Source of the DNA: Roseicella sp. DB1501
GTDB taxonomy: Bacteria; Pseudomonadota; Alphaproteobacteria; Acetobacterales; Acetobacteraceae
Length of the DNA stretch: 64,000 bases
Assembly (NCBI RefSeq): GCF_013112485.1
Contig: NZ_JABFHG010000014.1
Coordinates: 1 to 64,000, forward strand
Reading direction: 5' to 3'
The notes below the pieces were generated by a model. The model made no database searches. It worked only from the letters and a program-made list of their open reading frames with translations, and had not been told where the DNA came from. The position numbers and the translations under genes were made by a program. Position 1 is the first letter of the stretch, and every line of letters starts with the position of its first letter. This document shows positions 48,019 through 57,570 of the stretch, in pieces.

Positions 48019-48029
48019 CGCCTCGGCCG

Positions 48030-48055
48030 CCGGGGGAGCGCCATCGCGCCCCCGG
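48030..48055. terminator. Hairpin between convergent msrP and gltX
   Basis: CCGGGGG/CCCCCGG arms enclose a 12-base GC-rich loop that can add three further pairs. Position between two convergent stop codons suggests a bidirectional end of transcription; no T-run is present. Confidence 0.4.
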
Positions 48056-48077
48056 GGCCATGGGCGGCCCCCCTGGC

Positions 48078-49475
48078 TTATCCCTCGGCGGCGGCCAGGA
48101 TGCGGTCCACCGCCTCGGTGCGGCCGAGGGCCCAGAGCACGGCATCGATCGGCGGGCTCTGGGTGCTGCCGGTGAGGGCGACGCGGAGCGGCTGCGCCAC
48201 CTGGCCCAGCTTCAGCCCCTTCACCTCGGCATAGTCGCGCAGCCAGCTCTCGAGATCGGCCCGCTCCCAGGGCGCGTCGGTGAGGAACTGGGCGAGGTCG
48301 GCGAGCCGCGCCTTCGCCTCGGGCGTCAGCAGCGCCGCGGCCTTCTCCTCAATGGGCGGCGGGCCCTCGATCACCGCGAAGGCGGCCGAGGCGGCCAGCT
48401 CCTCCAGCGTCTTCGCCCGCTCCTTCAGCACCGGCATCAGGGCCCGGACGCGGTCGCCGCCGAGCGTGCCGAAGGAGACCACGTGCCGCGCCAGCCGCTC
48501 CAGCACCTCGCGGGAGAGGCGCTCGTCATCGGTCGCGCGGAGATAGACGCCGTTCAGGTGCAGCAGCTTCGCGTAGTCCATGCGCGAGGCGGCGCGGCCG
48601 ACGCCATCGAGATCGAAGAGGGCGATGGCGCGGTCGCGCGGGATGACCTCCTCGTCGCCATGCCCCCAGCCGAGGCGCAGCAGGTAGTTGCAGACCGCCT
48701 CGGGCAGGAAGCCCTGCTCGCGGAATTCCAGCGCCCCGACGGCGCCGTGCCGCTTCGACAGCTTCGCCCCGTCGGCGCCGTGGATCAGCGGGATATGGGC
48801 GAAGCGCGGCCGGTGCCAGCCCATGGCGTCATAGACCATGCATTGGCGGAAGGTGTTGGTCAGGTGGTCGTCGCCGCGGATGACATGGGTGATCGCCATG
48901 TCGTGGTCGTCCACCACCACGGCATGCAGATAGGTCGGTGTGCCGTCCGAGCGCAGGATGATCATGTCGTCGAGCTCGGCATTGGCCACCCGGACCGTGC
49001 CCTGCACCAAGTCCTCGACCACCGTCTCGCCCTCACGCGGCGCCTGGATGCGGAGGGCGGGGGCGACCGAGGGGGCATCCTTCGCCTCCAGCCCCTGCCA
49101 GCGGCTGCCATCGTATTTGAAGGGGCGCTTCGCCGCCTCCGCCGCCGCCCGCTGCGCCGCCAGCTCCTCCGGCGTGTCATAGGCGAGATAGGCGCGGCCG
49201 CGCGCCAGCAGCTCCCGCGCCACCTCGGCATGCCGCGCCTCGCGCGCCGCCTGGAAGACCGGTGGCTCGTCCGGCGAGAGGCCAAGCCAGGCGAGGCTGT
49301 CGAGGATCTGCTGCACCGCTTCCGGCGTGCTGCGCTGCCGGTCGGTATCCTCGATGCGGAGCAGGTAGGTGCCGCCATGGTGGCGGGCGAAGAGGTAGTT
49401 GAAGAGGGCGGTGCGCGCCCCGCCGATATGCAGGTAGCCGGTGGGCGAGGGTGCGAAGCGGGTGCGGACGGACAT
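48078..49475 (-). CDS. gltX: Glutamyl-tRNA synthetase
   Basis: A 465-residue class I synthetase for tRNA-Glu (possibly also tRNA-Gln through the transamidation route). The HIGH motif occurs in RFAPSPTGYLHIGGARTALFNYLFAR and the KMSK motif as GAKLSKRHGAVGALEFREQG. IRGDDHLTNTFRQ lies between. The C-terminal all-helical anticodon domain is intact. The frame is open to 49649, but ATG 49475 (MSVRTRFAPSPTG) is the family start. tRNA-Glu of the same window (6663) is its substrate. Confidence 0.96.
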   Translation of the reverse strand: MSVRTRFAPSPTGYLHIGGARTALFNYLFARHHGGTYLLRIEDTDRQRSTPEAVQQILDSLAWLGLSPDEPPVFQAAREARHAEVARELLARGRAYLAYDTPEELAAQRAAAEAAKRPFKYDGSRWQGLEAKDAPSVAPALRIQAPREGETVVEDLVQGTVRVANAELDDMIILRSDGTPTYLHAVVVDDHDMAITHVIRGDDHLTNTFRQCMVYDAMGWHRPRFAHIPLIHGADGAKLSKRHGAVGALEFREQGFLPEAVCNYLLRLGWGHGDEEVIPRDRAIALFDLDGVGRAASRMDYAKLLHLNGVYLRATDDERLSREVLERLARHVVSFGTLGGDRVRALMPVLKERAKTLEELAASAAFAVIEGPPPIEEKAAALLTPEAKARLADLAQFLTDAPWERADLESWLRDYAEVKGLKLGQVAQPLRVALTGSTQSPPIDAVLWALGRTEAVDRILAAAEG

Positions 49476-49687
49476 GGTGCGGTTCCCAGGCTGCCTGGCG
49501 CCGGCGCGCCAGGCGGCGGGTGGACCACGCCAGCGCAGCGGGTTCAACCCCGAACGCCGCGGCGCCGTCCGTGATCGCAAGCCCGGCTGCGGCACGGGGC
49601 AAGGCGCATCGCCCGCCACCGGGTGCCGGTCGCGGGCTTCGCTCATCACAGGATGTTCTCGAAGGCCGGAAATCCCTTTTGGGTTGA

Positions 49688-51868
49688 ATGGCGCGAGTCG
49701 AGGGCGCTAAACCGATTCAGGTGTCCCTCTCCCTGTCCCCATCCTATGCGGCGGCGGTCGGCTGGCCGGCGGCCCTGGCCGCCTGGATGGGGCGGTGCAT
49801 CGCGGCCGAGCGAGGGCGCCTGCCGCCCTGGCTCGCCGTGGCGCTCGGTGGCGGCGTCCTGCTCTATTTCGGCCTGACCGAGGAGCCGCCGCTGGCGCTG
49901 GCCGGGCTGGCGCCGCCGCTGCTGGCGCTCGCCCTCTGGACCGCGGCGCGCCGGCCGCTGCTCGGCTGGATCCTTGGCCTTCCGGCCGCGGCGGCGCTTG
50001 GCTTCGCCGCCGCGGCCTGGAGCGCCGCCGGACAACCGCCGATGCCGGAGTTGCCGCGCGGCGCCATCGATCTCTCGGGCCGCGTCGCCGCCGTGGAATT
50101 GTTGCCAGAGGGGCGACGGCTCACCCTCGATGCGGCGCGCCTCGGCGCCGAGGCGCCGCTGGCCCGCCAGGTGCGGGTCCGCCTGAAGGCCGGCGATCCG
50201 GCGCGGCCGGCGCCGGGCGACCTGATTCGGGTGCGCGCCCTGCTGCGCCCGCCGGCGCCGCCGGCCTATCCCGGCGCCTGGGACTTCCAGCGCGCCGCCT
50301 GGTTCTCCGGCCTCGCCGGCAGCGGCTTCGCCATCGGCCCGGCCGCCATCGAACCGGCGGCATCCGGCGCGCCGGGCCTGGCCGGGCTGCGCGCCGGGAT
50401 CGAGGGCCGCGTCACCACGGCCCTGCCGGGCGCGGCGGGCGCCGTGGCGGCGGCGCTGCTGACCGGCGGGCAGAGCGCCATCCCGGCCACGGACCTGGCG
50501 GCGATGCGCGACAGCGGCCTGGCGCATCTGTTGAGCGTCTCCGGCTTGCACATCGCCATCGTCATGGGCCTCGCCTTCGGGACGCTGCGCTTCGGCATCG
50601 CCCTCATCCCGCCGCTCGCGCTGCGCCTGCCGGGCAAGTCGATCGCGGCGGTCGGCGCGCTGGCGGTGGGCGGGCTCTACCTGCTGCTCACCGGCGCGGC
50701 CGTCCCGATGCAGCGCAGCTTCGCCATGGCGGCGCTGGCGACGTTGGCCATCCTCGCCGGCCGGCGGGCGCTCAGCCTGCGCGCCTGGGCGCTCGCCGCG
50801 GCGGCGGTGCTGCTGCTGCAGCCGGCGGCGCTGCTCGGGGCGAGCTTCCAGATGAGCTTCGCCGCGGTGCTCGCCCTGATCGCCGGCTGGGAATGGCTGC
50901 GGCCGCGCCTGCCACGGGCCGGCACCGGCGGCGCGGCTTGGCGACGGCGGCTCGCCCTGGCCGGCTTCGGCATCCTCGCCACCTCGCTGCTGGCGGGCGC
51001 CGCGACGACGCCCTTCGGCCTGCACCATTTCGGCCGGCTGCAACTCTATGGCGTCGTCGCCAATGCGGTCGCCGTGCCGCTCACCTCGATCCTAGTGATG
51101 CCGGCCGGCATGGCGGCGGCGGCGCTCATGCCCTTCGGGCTGGAGCTGCCGGCGCTGCGCGCGATGGGCTGGGGAGTGGAGGCGATCCTGGCCGTCGCCC
51201 ATGCCGTCGCTGGCTGGCCCGGCGCGGCCCTGCCGGCGAAGCCGATCCCCGCCTGGGGCCTCGGCGCCTGCGCCTTCGGCCAGCTCTGGCTCTGCCTGTG
51301 GCAGGGGCGGTGGCGGCTGCTCGGCCTGCCGTTGCTTCTGCTCGGTCTGACCAGCGCCGCCTGGCAGCGGCCGCCGGACATCCTGGTCTCCGCCGATGCG
51401 AGGCTGATCGGCTTCCGGACCGGGGAGGGGCTGGCGCTGCAACGCCTTTCCGGCGCCTCGGCGCTGACCCGCGAGAGCTGGCTGCGGCTGTCCGGCGCGG
51501 CGGCGGCCGAGCCGCTGCCGAAGCAGGGCATGCTCGATGCAGGGCGGCTCGATTGCGAGGCAGAGCGCTGCCTCTACCAGGTGCAGCCGGGAGCGCCGGC
51601 CGTGATCCTGCTGCGCGGCGGCGATCCGGCGGCAGCCTGCGCGGCGGCCGAACTCGTGGTCTCGGCCGAGCCGGTGCGCGGCCGCTGCGCCGCGCAGCGA
51701 ATCGATCGCTTCGCCGTCTGGCGCAACGGCGCGCATGCCATCTGGATCGAGCCGGGCGGCCTGCGCGTGCTGAGCGACCGCGCGGCGCGCGGCGACAGGC
51801 CCTGGGTGCCGCCGATGCCGGTGCCGCGCGGCGTGCCCTCGCAGGAGCCGCCGGCACCGGTCGAGTAG
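49688..51868 (+). CDS. comEC: ComEC/Rec2-family membrane protein
   Basis: A 726-residue polytopic protein of the family that forms the DNA-uptake channel in competent bacteria. An N-terminal DUF4131-type region with an OB-like segment (AIDLSGRVAAVELLPEGRRLTLDAARLG...VRVRLKAGD...GDLIRVRALLRPP) precedes the Competence core. HLLSVSGLHIAIVMGLAFG and TGAAVPMQRSFAMAALATLAILAGRR are highly typical. The C-terminal part after about 560 has no metallo-beta-lactamase HxHxDH motif, so nuclease activity is unlikely. It lies divergent from gltX and convergent with lexA. Confidence 0.9.
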   Translation: MARVEGAKPIQVSLSLSPSYAAAVGWPAALAAWMGRCIAAERGRLPPWLAVALGGGVLLYFGLTEEPPLALAGLAPPLLALALWTAARRPLLGWILGLPAAAALGFAAAAWSAAGQPPMPELPRGAIDLSGRVAAVELLPEGRRLTLDAARLGAEAPLARQVRVRLKAGDPARPAPGDLIRVRALLRPPAPPAYPGAWDFQRAAWFSGLAGSGFAIGPAAIEPAASGAPGLAGLRAGIEGRVTTALPGAAGAVAAALLTGGQSAIPATDLAAMRDSGLAHLLSVSGLHIAIVMGLAFGTLRFGIALIPPLALRLPGKSIAAVGALAVGGLYLLLTGAAVPMQRSFAMAALATLAILAGRRALSLRAWALAAAAVLLLQPAALLGASFQMSFAAVLALIAGWEWLRPRLPRAGTGGAAWRRRLALAGFGILATSLLAGAATTPFGLHHFGRLQLYGVVANAVAVPLTSILVMPAGMAAAALMPFGLELPALRAMGWGVEAILAVAHAVAGWPGAALPAKPIPAWGLGACAFGQLWLCLWQGRWRLLGLPLLLLGLTSAAWQRPPDILVSADARLIGFRTGEGLALQRLSGASALTRESWLRLSGAAAAEPLPKQGMLDAGRLDCEAERCLYQVQPGAPAVILLRGGDPAAACAAAELVVSAEPVRGRCAAQRIDRFAVWRNGAHAIWIEPGGLRVLSDRAARGDRPWVPPMPVPRGVPSQEPPAPVE

Positions 51869-51875
51869 CGCGCCG

Positions 51876-52604
51876 TCAGTAGCGGCGCAGCAGGCCGATG
51901 AGGCGGCCCTGCACCCGCACCCGGTCGGGGCCGAAGATCCGCGTCTCGTAACGCGGATTCGCCGCCTCAAGGGCGATGGAGTTGCCGCGCCTGCGCAGCC
52001 GCTTCAGCGTAACCTCGTTCTCATCGACCAACGCCACGACGATGGCGCCGTTCTCGGCCGTCTCGCCGCGCCGGATGATCACCGTGTCGCCATCGAGGAT
52101 GCCGGCCTCCACCATCGAATCGCCGGCGACCTCGAGCGCGTAGTGCTCGCCCGAGCCGAGGAGCGCGGCCGGCACCTCGATGCTGTTGCCGGATTCGCGC
52201 ATTGCCTCGATCGGCAGGCCGGCGGCGATGCGGCCGTAGAGCGGCAGCTGCACCGCCGCGGCCTCGTTCGCCGCCTTCGGTACGCCGCTCAGCCCCGGGG
52301 CGAAATTGCCGCGGATGACATTGGGCGTGAAGCTCGCCTCCCGCGCCGGGGCGGCGGGCGCGGCCTCGGCAGCGCGGCGCGGCGCGACGTTCTCCGGCAG
52401 GCGGATCACCTCGAGCGCCCGCGCCCGGTGCGCCCGCCGGCGCAGGAAGCCGCGCTCCTCGAGCGCCGTGATCAGCCGGTGAATGCCGGATTTGGACTTG
52501 AGCTTCAGCGCCTCCTTCATCTCCTCGAAGGAAGGAGAGAAGCCAGTCTGGCGCAGATGCTTGTCAATGAAGATCAGCAGCTCGTGCTGCTTGCGCGTGA
52601 GCAC
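51876..52604 (-). CDS. lexA: LexA repressor
   Basis: A 242-residue SOS repressor. The N-terminal winged helix ([44 protein letters not shown]) binds SOS boxes. The C-terminal S24 peptidase has the self-cleavage bond A128-G129 ([10 protein letters not shown]), catalytic S163 (GDSMVEAG) and K201 ([10 protein letters not shown]). The frame is open to 52634, but GTG 52604 has a perfect GGAGG and gives the standard N-terminus. An exact SOS box lies 73 bases upstream, so it is autoregulated, independently of the moeA/moaC/trp genes before it. Confidence 0.97.
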   Translation of the reverse strand: MLTRKQHELLIFIDKHLRQTGFSPSFEEMKEALKLKSKSGIHRLITALEERGFLRRRAHRARALEVIRLPENVAPRRAAEAAPAAPAREASFTPNVIRGNFAPGLSGVPKAANEAAAVQLPLYGRIAAGLPIEAMRESGNSIEVPAALLGSGEHYALEVAGDSMVEAGILDGDTVIIRRGETAENGAIVVALVDENEVTLKRLRRRGNSIALEAANPRYETRIFGPDRVRVQGRLIGLLRRY

Positions 52605-52676
52605 CGTGTCGCCTCCGTGCCCCGGTCGGTGCAACCCTCCCGCGACGCGGGAACAAAGGGGAAACCGGGTCTCGAC

Positions 52677-52691
52677 GTTCTAGATAGGTTC
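52677..52691. promoter_or_regulatory. LexA-binding SOS box upstream of lexA
   Basis: GTTCTAGATAGGTTC is an exact GTTC-N7-GTTC site between moeA and lexA, in the expected position for autoregulation. Confidence 0.85.
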
Positions 52692-52729
52692 TCCGCGTCG
52701 GGTCAAACGGTTTTCCACAGGCGGCGCCA

Positions 52730-53935
52730 TCAAATTCCGAGATCGCCCAAGGGGATGACCTCGATCGGTTCGCCCGCGGCCAGCGCCGGGGCGTGCGGGG
52801 CGCGGAGGATCAGCGCCTCGGCCCGGGCGAGGACCTTTAGCATCGAGCTGTCCTGCAGCGGGAAGGGCGTGGCGACCGGCAGGCCAGGGGCGGCGGCGTC
52901 GAGGCTGGCGCGGAGATGGTCGAAGCGGCGGTCATTCTCCGGCAGCGGCGCGCCGGCCCGGGCCTGCATGGTGCGCGGCGGCTCGCCGGGCAGGCCGGAG
53001 AGCCGGGCGATCGCCGGCATCAGGAACTGCACGGCGCAAACCAGGGCGGAGACCGGGTTGCCGGGCAGGCCGAGCACCGGCGTCGCGCCCAGCCGGCCCC
53101 AGATCAGCGGCTTGCCCGGCCGCATCGCGATCTTCCAGAAATCGAGCTCGAAGCCCTGCGGCCCGAGCGCCGCCTGCACCAAGTCATGATCGCCGACGCT
53201 GGCCCCACCGGTGGTGACCAGCAGGTCGCAGGCGCGGGAGGCGCGCGCCGCCTCGGCGATCGCCGCGGAATCGTCGGGCGCGATCGGCAGCACCAGGGGA
53301 TCGCCGCCGGCGGCGCGGACCAGCGAGGCCAGGGCGTGCGCGTTGCTGCTGACGATGCCGCCGGCCGGGATCGGATCGCCGGGCAGGGCGATCTCGTCGC
53401 CGGTGGCGAGGATGCCGATCCGCGGCGCGCGGTGCACCGCCAGCCAGGCATGGTTCGCCGCCGCGGCGAGGCCGATGTCGCGCGCGGTGAGGCGGCGACC
53501 CGCCGGCAGCAATTCCTCCCCCTCCGCGAAATCGAGGCCGCGCCGGCGGATCCAGCGGCCCGCACGCACCGTCTCGGTCACCCGGACGCGGCCCTCCGCC
53601 GCCTCGGCATCCTCCTGCAGCAGGATGGCATCGGCCCCCGCCGGGACCACGGCGCCGGTGAAGATGCGGACGGCCTCGCCCGGGCCGACCCGGCCCTGGA
53701 AGGGGTGGCCAGCCGGCGCGCTGCCGGTCACAGCCAACATGGCGCCGGCGCCGGCCTCGGCGGCCCGCACCGCATAGCCATCCATGGCCGAGACATCGGC
53801 CGGCGGCTGGGTCAGCCGGGCGGCCACCGGGCGGGCGAGGACCCGGCCCCAGCCGCAGGCGAGCGGCACCGTCTCGGCCGGCGTGGCGTCGAGCGAGGCG
53901 AGGATCCGGCTGCGGGCATCTTCGACCGAGATCAT
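52730..53935 (-). CDS. moeA: Molybdopterin molybdenumtransferase
   Basis: A 401-residue enzyme that inserts molybdate into adenylylated molybdopterin, the last step of molybdenum-cofactor synthesis. Domains are recognised by QPPADVSAMDGYAVRAAE, the AGxAxRIFTGA-like GEAVRIFTGAVVPAGADAI, GILATGDEI, VTTGGASVGDHDLVQ and KIAMRPGKPLIWGRLG, followed by the C-terminal beta domain. It follows moaC, 64 bases downstream on the same strand. The product cofactor would serve MsrP among others. Confidence 0.95.
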   Translation of the reverse strand: MISVEDARSRILASLDATPAETVPLACGWGRVLARPVAARLTQPPADVSAMDGYAVRAAEAGAGAMLAVTGSAPAGHPFQGRVGPGEAVRIFTGAVVPAGADAILLQEDAEAAEGRVRVTETVRAGRWIRRRGLDFAEGEELLPAGRRLTARDIGLAAAANHAWLAVHRAPRIGILATGDEIALPGDPIPAGGIVSSNAHALASLVRAAGGDPLVLPIAPDDSAAIAEAARASRACDLLVTTGGASVGDHDLVQAALGPQGFELDFWKIAMRPGKPLIWGRLGATPVLGLPGNPVSALVCAVQFLMPAIARLSGLPGEPPRTMQARAGAPLPENDRRFDHLRASLDAAAPGLPVATPFPLQDSSMLKVLARAEALILRAPHAPALAAGEPIEVIPLGDLGI

Positions 53936-53999
53936 CGCTGCTCTCCCGACTGCATTGTTCCTACGGCAAATCCCAGGAAGAAGGTGCCGTCCGGCGAGG

Positions 54000-54473
<474 letters not shown>

Positions 54474-54501
54474 GGCCTTGCGCCCTGGTCTTCAGATCGT
54501 G

Positions 54502-55332
54502 TTAGAGCGCATGGACGAGCGCATTCGCCGCCGCGCTGACATCGGTCTGGCGCATCAGATGCTCGCCGACCAGGATGCAGCGGGCCCCGGCCGCGGCCAT
54601 GCGGCGCACATCCTCCGGCGTGCGGATGCCGCTCTCGGCCACCGGGATGCGGTCGGCGGGGATCAGCGGGACAAGCTCATCCGAGGTGGCAAGATCGGTC
54701 TTCAAAGTCCTGAGATTACGGTTGTTCACGCCGATCAATCGGGTCTCCAGCCCGAGCGCCCTGTCGAGCTCGGCCCGATCGTGCACCTCGGCCAGCACCG
54801 CCATGTCGAGGCTGCGGGCGACATCCTCCAGCTCATGCGCCTGCGGGTCGGAGAGGGCCGCCATGATCAGCAGGATGCAGTCGGCGCCCATGGCCCGGGC
54901 CTCGTGCACCTGCCAGGGATGCACCATGAAGTCCTTACGCAGCGCCGGCAGCGGGCAGGCATCGCGCGCCGCCTTCAGGTGCTCGGGCGAGCCCTGGAAA
55001 TAGGCCGCGTCGGTGAGGACGGAGAGGCAGGTGGCGCCGCCCGCGCAATAGGCCTCGGCCAGCGCAGCGGGATCGAAGGGGTCGCGGATCAGCCCGCCCG
55101 AGGGCGAGGCGCGCTTGATCTCGGCGATCAGCCCGACCCGCCCGTCGGCGACCGCGCCGCAGAGGGCGGAGACGAAATCCCGCGGCTTCGCGGCGTTGCG
55201 AGCTTGGCGCTCCATTTCGGCCAGCGGCGTGGCGGCGGAGCGCTCCCGCACCTCCTCATACTTGTCGGCCAGGATGCGGGCGAGCGTATCCGGCAGGTCG
55301 CGGGCGGCCAGGGTGAGATGCGGGGCGTTCAT
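54502..55332 (-). CDS. trpC: Indole-3-glycerol-phosphate synthase
   Basis: A 276-residue TIM-barrel enzyme of tryptophan synthesis. Signatures are LIAEIKRASPSGG, YCAGGATCLSVLTDAAYFQGS, LRKDFMVHPWQVHEARAMGADCILLI, LIGVNNRNLRTLKTDLATS and VAESGIRTPEDVRRM. It is monofunctional, with no trpF fusion. The frame is open to 55491, but ATG 55332 is the family start. It follows trpD by 25 bases in the trpGDC-moaC-moeA series. Confidence 0.96.
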   Translation of the reverse strand: MNAPHLTLAARDLPDTLARILADKYEEVRERSAATPLAEMERQARNAAKPRDFVSALCGAVADGRVGLIAEIKRASPSGGLIRDPFDPAALAEAYCAGGATCLSVLTDAAYFQGSPEHLKAARDACPLPALRKDFMVHPWQVHEARAMGADCILLIMAALSDPQAHELEDVARSLDMAVLAEVHDRAELDRALGLETRLIGVNNRNLRTLKTDLATSDELVPLIPADRIPVAESGIRTPEDVRRMAAAGARCILVGEHLMRQTDVSAAANALVHAL

Positions 55333-55357
55333 GGCGTGGCGAAGGGCTGCGGGGCGA

Positions 55358-56368
55358 TCATGCGAGGGTAGCCTCCTTGAGCCGGGCGAGGACGCCGGAT
55401 GCGGCGCCGCTGTCGATGGCCCGGGCCGCCTGGGCCGCCCCCTGGCGGAGATCGGTGGCCCGGCCGGCGACGATGAGCGCCGCCGCGGCATTCAGCAACA
55501 CGATGTCACGATAGGCGCCCGGCGCGCCTTCCAGCAACGCCAGGAGGGCGGCGGCGTTCTCCGCCGGCTCGCCGCCGCGGATCGCCTCCGCCGGGGCACG
55601 CTCCAGCCCTGCATCCTCCGGGGCGATGGTGAACTCCCGCAGCCTGCCGTCCTGCAGCGCCACCACATGGGTCTCGCCGCAGAGCGCGATCTCGTCGAGC
55701 CCCTGGCCATGCACCACCCAGGCGCTCTCGGTGCCGAGCCGGGCCAGGGTCTCGGCCATGGGCCGCAGCCAGCTCGGCGAGAAGGCGCCGGTGAGCTGCC
55801 GGCGGACGCGCGCCGGATTGGCCAGCGGGCCAAGGATGTTGAAGATGGTCCGGGTGCCGAGCTCGACCCGCGGACCGGCGGCGTGGCGCATCGAGGCGTG
55901 GTGCCGTGGCGCCCAGAGGAAGACCATGCCGGCGGCCTCCAACACCGCCTCCAGCCGGTCCAGCGGCACGTCGAGATTGATGCCGAGCGCCGCCAGCGCA
56001 TCGGCGGCGCCGGAGCGCGAGGAGAGGGCACGGTTGCCGTGCTTGGCGACCGGCACGCCGCAGGCGGCGGTGACCAGCGCCGTCGCGGTCGAGATGTTGA
56101 GGCTGCCCGAGCCGTCGCCGCCGGTGCCGACGATGTCGATGGCGCCGGGCGGCGCCTCGATCGCGCTCATGCGGGCGCGCATGGCCCGCACCGCGCCGGT
56201 GATCTCCGGCACCGTCTCGCCGCGCAGCCGCATGGCCATGAGCAGGCCAGCGATCTGCGCCGGCGTCGCCTCGCCGGCCATGATCACCCCGAAGGCGGCC
56301 TCGGCCTCGCTCTCCGCCAGGCGCTCGCCGGCGGCGAGGCGGGCCAGGACCGGCTTCAGCGTGTTCAT
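55358..56368 (-). CDS. trpD: Anthranilate phosphoribosyltransferase
   Basis: A 336-residue enzyme adding phosphoribose to anthranilate. Motifs: [24 protein letters not shown], the PRPP-binding [45 protein letters not shown], and [21 protein letters not shown] 56368 overlaps the trpG stop by four bases (ATGA), showing translational coupling. It is not fused to trpG. Confidence 0.96.
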   Translation of the reverse strand: MNTLKPVLARLAAGERLAESEAEAAFGVIMAGEATPAQIAGLLMAMRLRGETVPEITGAVRAMRARMSAIEAPPGAIDIVGTGGDGSGSLNISTATALVTAACGVPVAKHGNRALSSRSGAADALAALGINLDVPLDRLEAVLEAAGMVFLWAPRHHASMRHAAGPRVELGTRTIFNILGPLANPARVRRQLTGAFSPSWLRPMAETLARLGTESAWVVHGQGLDEIALCGETHVVALQDGRLREFTIAPEDAGLERAPAEAIRGGEPAENAAALLALLEGAPGAYRDIVLLNAAAALIVAGRATDLRQGAAQAARAIDSGAASGVLARLKEATLA

Positions 56369-56958
56369 GCCGGCGTCAGGGCCGTGGCCTTGGCCAGCGA
56401 GACGAAGTTCCGCAGCAGGTCGTGGCCGTGCTGGCTGGCGATGCTCTCGGGATGGAATTGCACGCCCCAGATCGGCAGCTCCCGATGCGCGAGGCCCATG
56501 ATCAGCCCGTCCTCGGTCCAGGCCGTCGCCTCGAGCGCCGGCGGCAGGTCTTCCCGCCGCACGACGAGGGAGTGGTAGCGCGTGGCGCGGACCGGGTCGG
56601 GCAGGCCGGCGAAGAGGTCGCTGCCGCGGTGGTGCACGTCCCAAACCTTGCCGTGCACCGGCTCCGGTGCCCGGATCACGGTGCCGCCAAAGGCCTGGCC
56701 GATGGCCTGGTGGCCGAGGCAGACACCCATCAGCGGCACGCCGGCCGCAGCCGCGGCGCCGATCAGCGGCAGGCAGATGCCGGCCTCGTTCGGCGTGCAG
56801 GGGCCGGGCGAGAGCAGGATGGCCTCCGGCCGCATGGCCAGCGCTTCCTGGCTGGTCAGGGCATCGTTCCGCCGCACCTCGATCTCCACCCCGAGATCGC
56901 CGAGGAAGTGGTAGAGGTTGAAGGTGAAGCTGTCGTAATTATCGATCAGCAGGATCAT
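56365..56958 (-). CDS. trpG: Anthranilate synthase glutamine amidotransferase subunit
   Basis: A 197-residue class I amidotransferase supplying ammonia to TrpE. It begins [21 protein letters not shown]. The nucleophile cysteine is in [15 protein letters not shown], and the His/Glu pair is in [29 protein letters not shown] and HGKVWDVHH are also typical. It is the first trp enzyme gene after the attenuator leader and the 46-residue ORF, which ends 102 bases upstream. Its partner trpE is 4.4 kb further upstream on the same strand. Confidence 0.96.
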   Translation of the reverse strand: MILLIDNYDSFTFNLYHFLGDLGVEIEVRRNDALTSQEALAMRPEAILLSPGPCTPNEAGICLPLIGAAAAAGVPLMGVCLGHQAIGQAFGGTVIRAPEPVHGKVWDVHHRGSDLFAGLPDPVRATRYHSLVVRREDLPPALEATAWTEDGLIMGLAHRELPIWGVQFHPESIASQHGHDLLRNFVSLAKATALTPA

Positions 56959-57060
56959 GGCGCGGTACTCACGGGCGCGGCACTCTCGGGCCGGTGGGCG
57001 ACCCGGTCAAGCAACGGCGCCCGCAACGGCACGGGCGGCCGCGTCGCGCCGGGCATGGAC

Positions 57061-57201
57061 TCAGCCACCGGGCTGCGCCTCGGCCGGTGCCGTGTCGCGC
57101 GGCTCGGCCGGCGCCGGCGCGCTCGGCTGCGGCGCGGTGCGGATCAGCGGCGGCGCCGAGGGCCCGCTGATGACGTCGAAATCGAAATCGCTGCGTTGCA
57201 T
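57061..57201 (-). CDS. 46-residue ORF between the trp leader and trpG
   Basis: MQRSDFDFDVISGPSAPPL opens a short protein whose second half is Pro/Ala/Glu-rich. I do not recognise it. A perfect AGGAGG seven bases before the ATG is stronger than that of most genes here, so translation is likely. It contains no tryptophan and is not the attenuation peptide itself, which lies upstream. It is placed between the attenuator and trpG, so it would be expressed under tryptophan control. The patterned N-terminus (DFDFDVISGPSAPPLIRT) suggests a short conserved motif followed by a disordered tail. Confidence 0.6.
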   Translation of the reverse strand: MQRSDFDFDVISGPSAPPLIRTAPQPSAPAPAEPRDTAPAEAQPGG

Positions 57202-57269
57202 GCTGGCCTCCTGGTGGGGACACCGTCACGGGCCGGCTGCATTCGCTGAAGAAAGGTCCAGAGATGCGA

Positions 57270-57383
57270 AAGCCGCCAGCGAGTGGCGGCTTCGGGTGTG
57301 TCTCTGCGCTACGCGAGATCCTAGGCCGCCGGTGTGTACCAGCGGTACCAAAATCGCATTGCGGGGCGCGTTGCTCTGGACAT
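57270..57383 (-). promoter_or_regulatory. trp attenuator (leader with alternative hairpins)
   Basis: On the minus strand the Trp codons of a leader peptide are followed by four overlapping segments. Segment 1 is CCGCTGG (57339-57345) and segment 2 is CCGGCGGC (57325-57332); they pair to form the pause hairpin. Segment 3 is AAGCCGCCA (57284-57292) and segment 4 is TGGCGGCTT (57270-57278); they form a 9-bp terminator-like hairpin. Segment 2 can instead pair with segment 3 through GGCGGC/GCCGCC. This is classic attenuator logic: stalling at Trp codons would free segment 2 and open the terminator. The T-run after segment 4 is weak (TTTCGC), so the terminator may be inefficient or act by Rho. Confidence 0.75.
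57321..57383 (-). CDS. trpL: trp leader peptide
   Basis: A 20-codon reading frame ending MRFWYRWYTPAA then TAG. The two Trp codons flank Tyr-Arg and lie within segment 1 of the attenuator. ATG 57383 and an internal ATG 57359 (12 residues) are both possible starts; neither has a strong ribosome binding site. Trp is rare enough that two codons in a run of five, at this place, strongly suggest a sensing peptide. Tyr codons beside them could add a response to tyrosine supply. Confidence 0.7.
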   Translation of the reverse strand: MSRATRPAMRFWYRWYTPAA

Positions 57384-57570
57384 GGCGCGGAGACTAGCCG
57401 CGCCGCGCCCCCGACGCAACGCCCCTTCGCCGCCAATCCGACACGGCACCGCGGGCCGTCCGTCGCCTTCCGTTGCCCTGGCGCGGCTTCGCCGCGACAG
57501 GCTGTGACGCATGCCGGGCATCGAGCGAATGACGGGGCCCCTGCGGCGGCGCGCGGCGACGTCGTGGGGA

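Noticed and set aside
54500-54512. TTAGAGCGCATGG at the trpC end as another repeat copy
   Set aside because: It resembles the TAGAGC repeat ends only over six bases, with no palindromic modules beyond; chance match with the trpC C-terminus.
57482-57496. CGCGGC-TTC-GCCGCG hairpin after the amidohydrolase gene as a terminator
   Set aside because: Short, 75 bases from the stop and without a T-run; too weak to list as a terminator.
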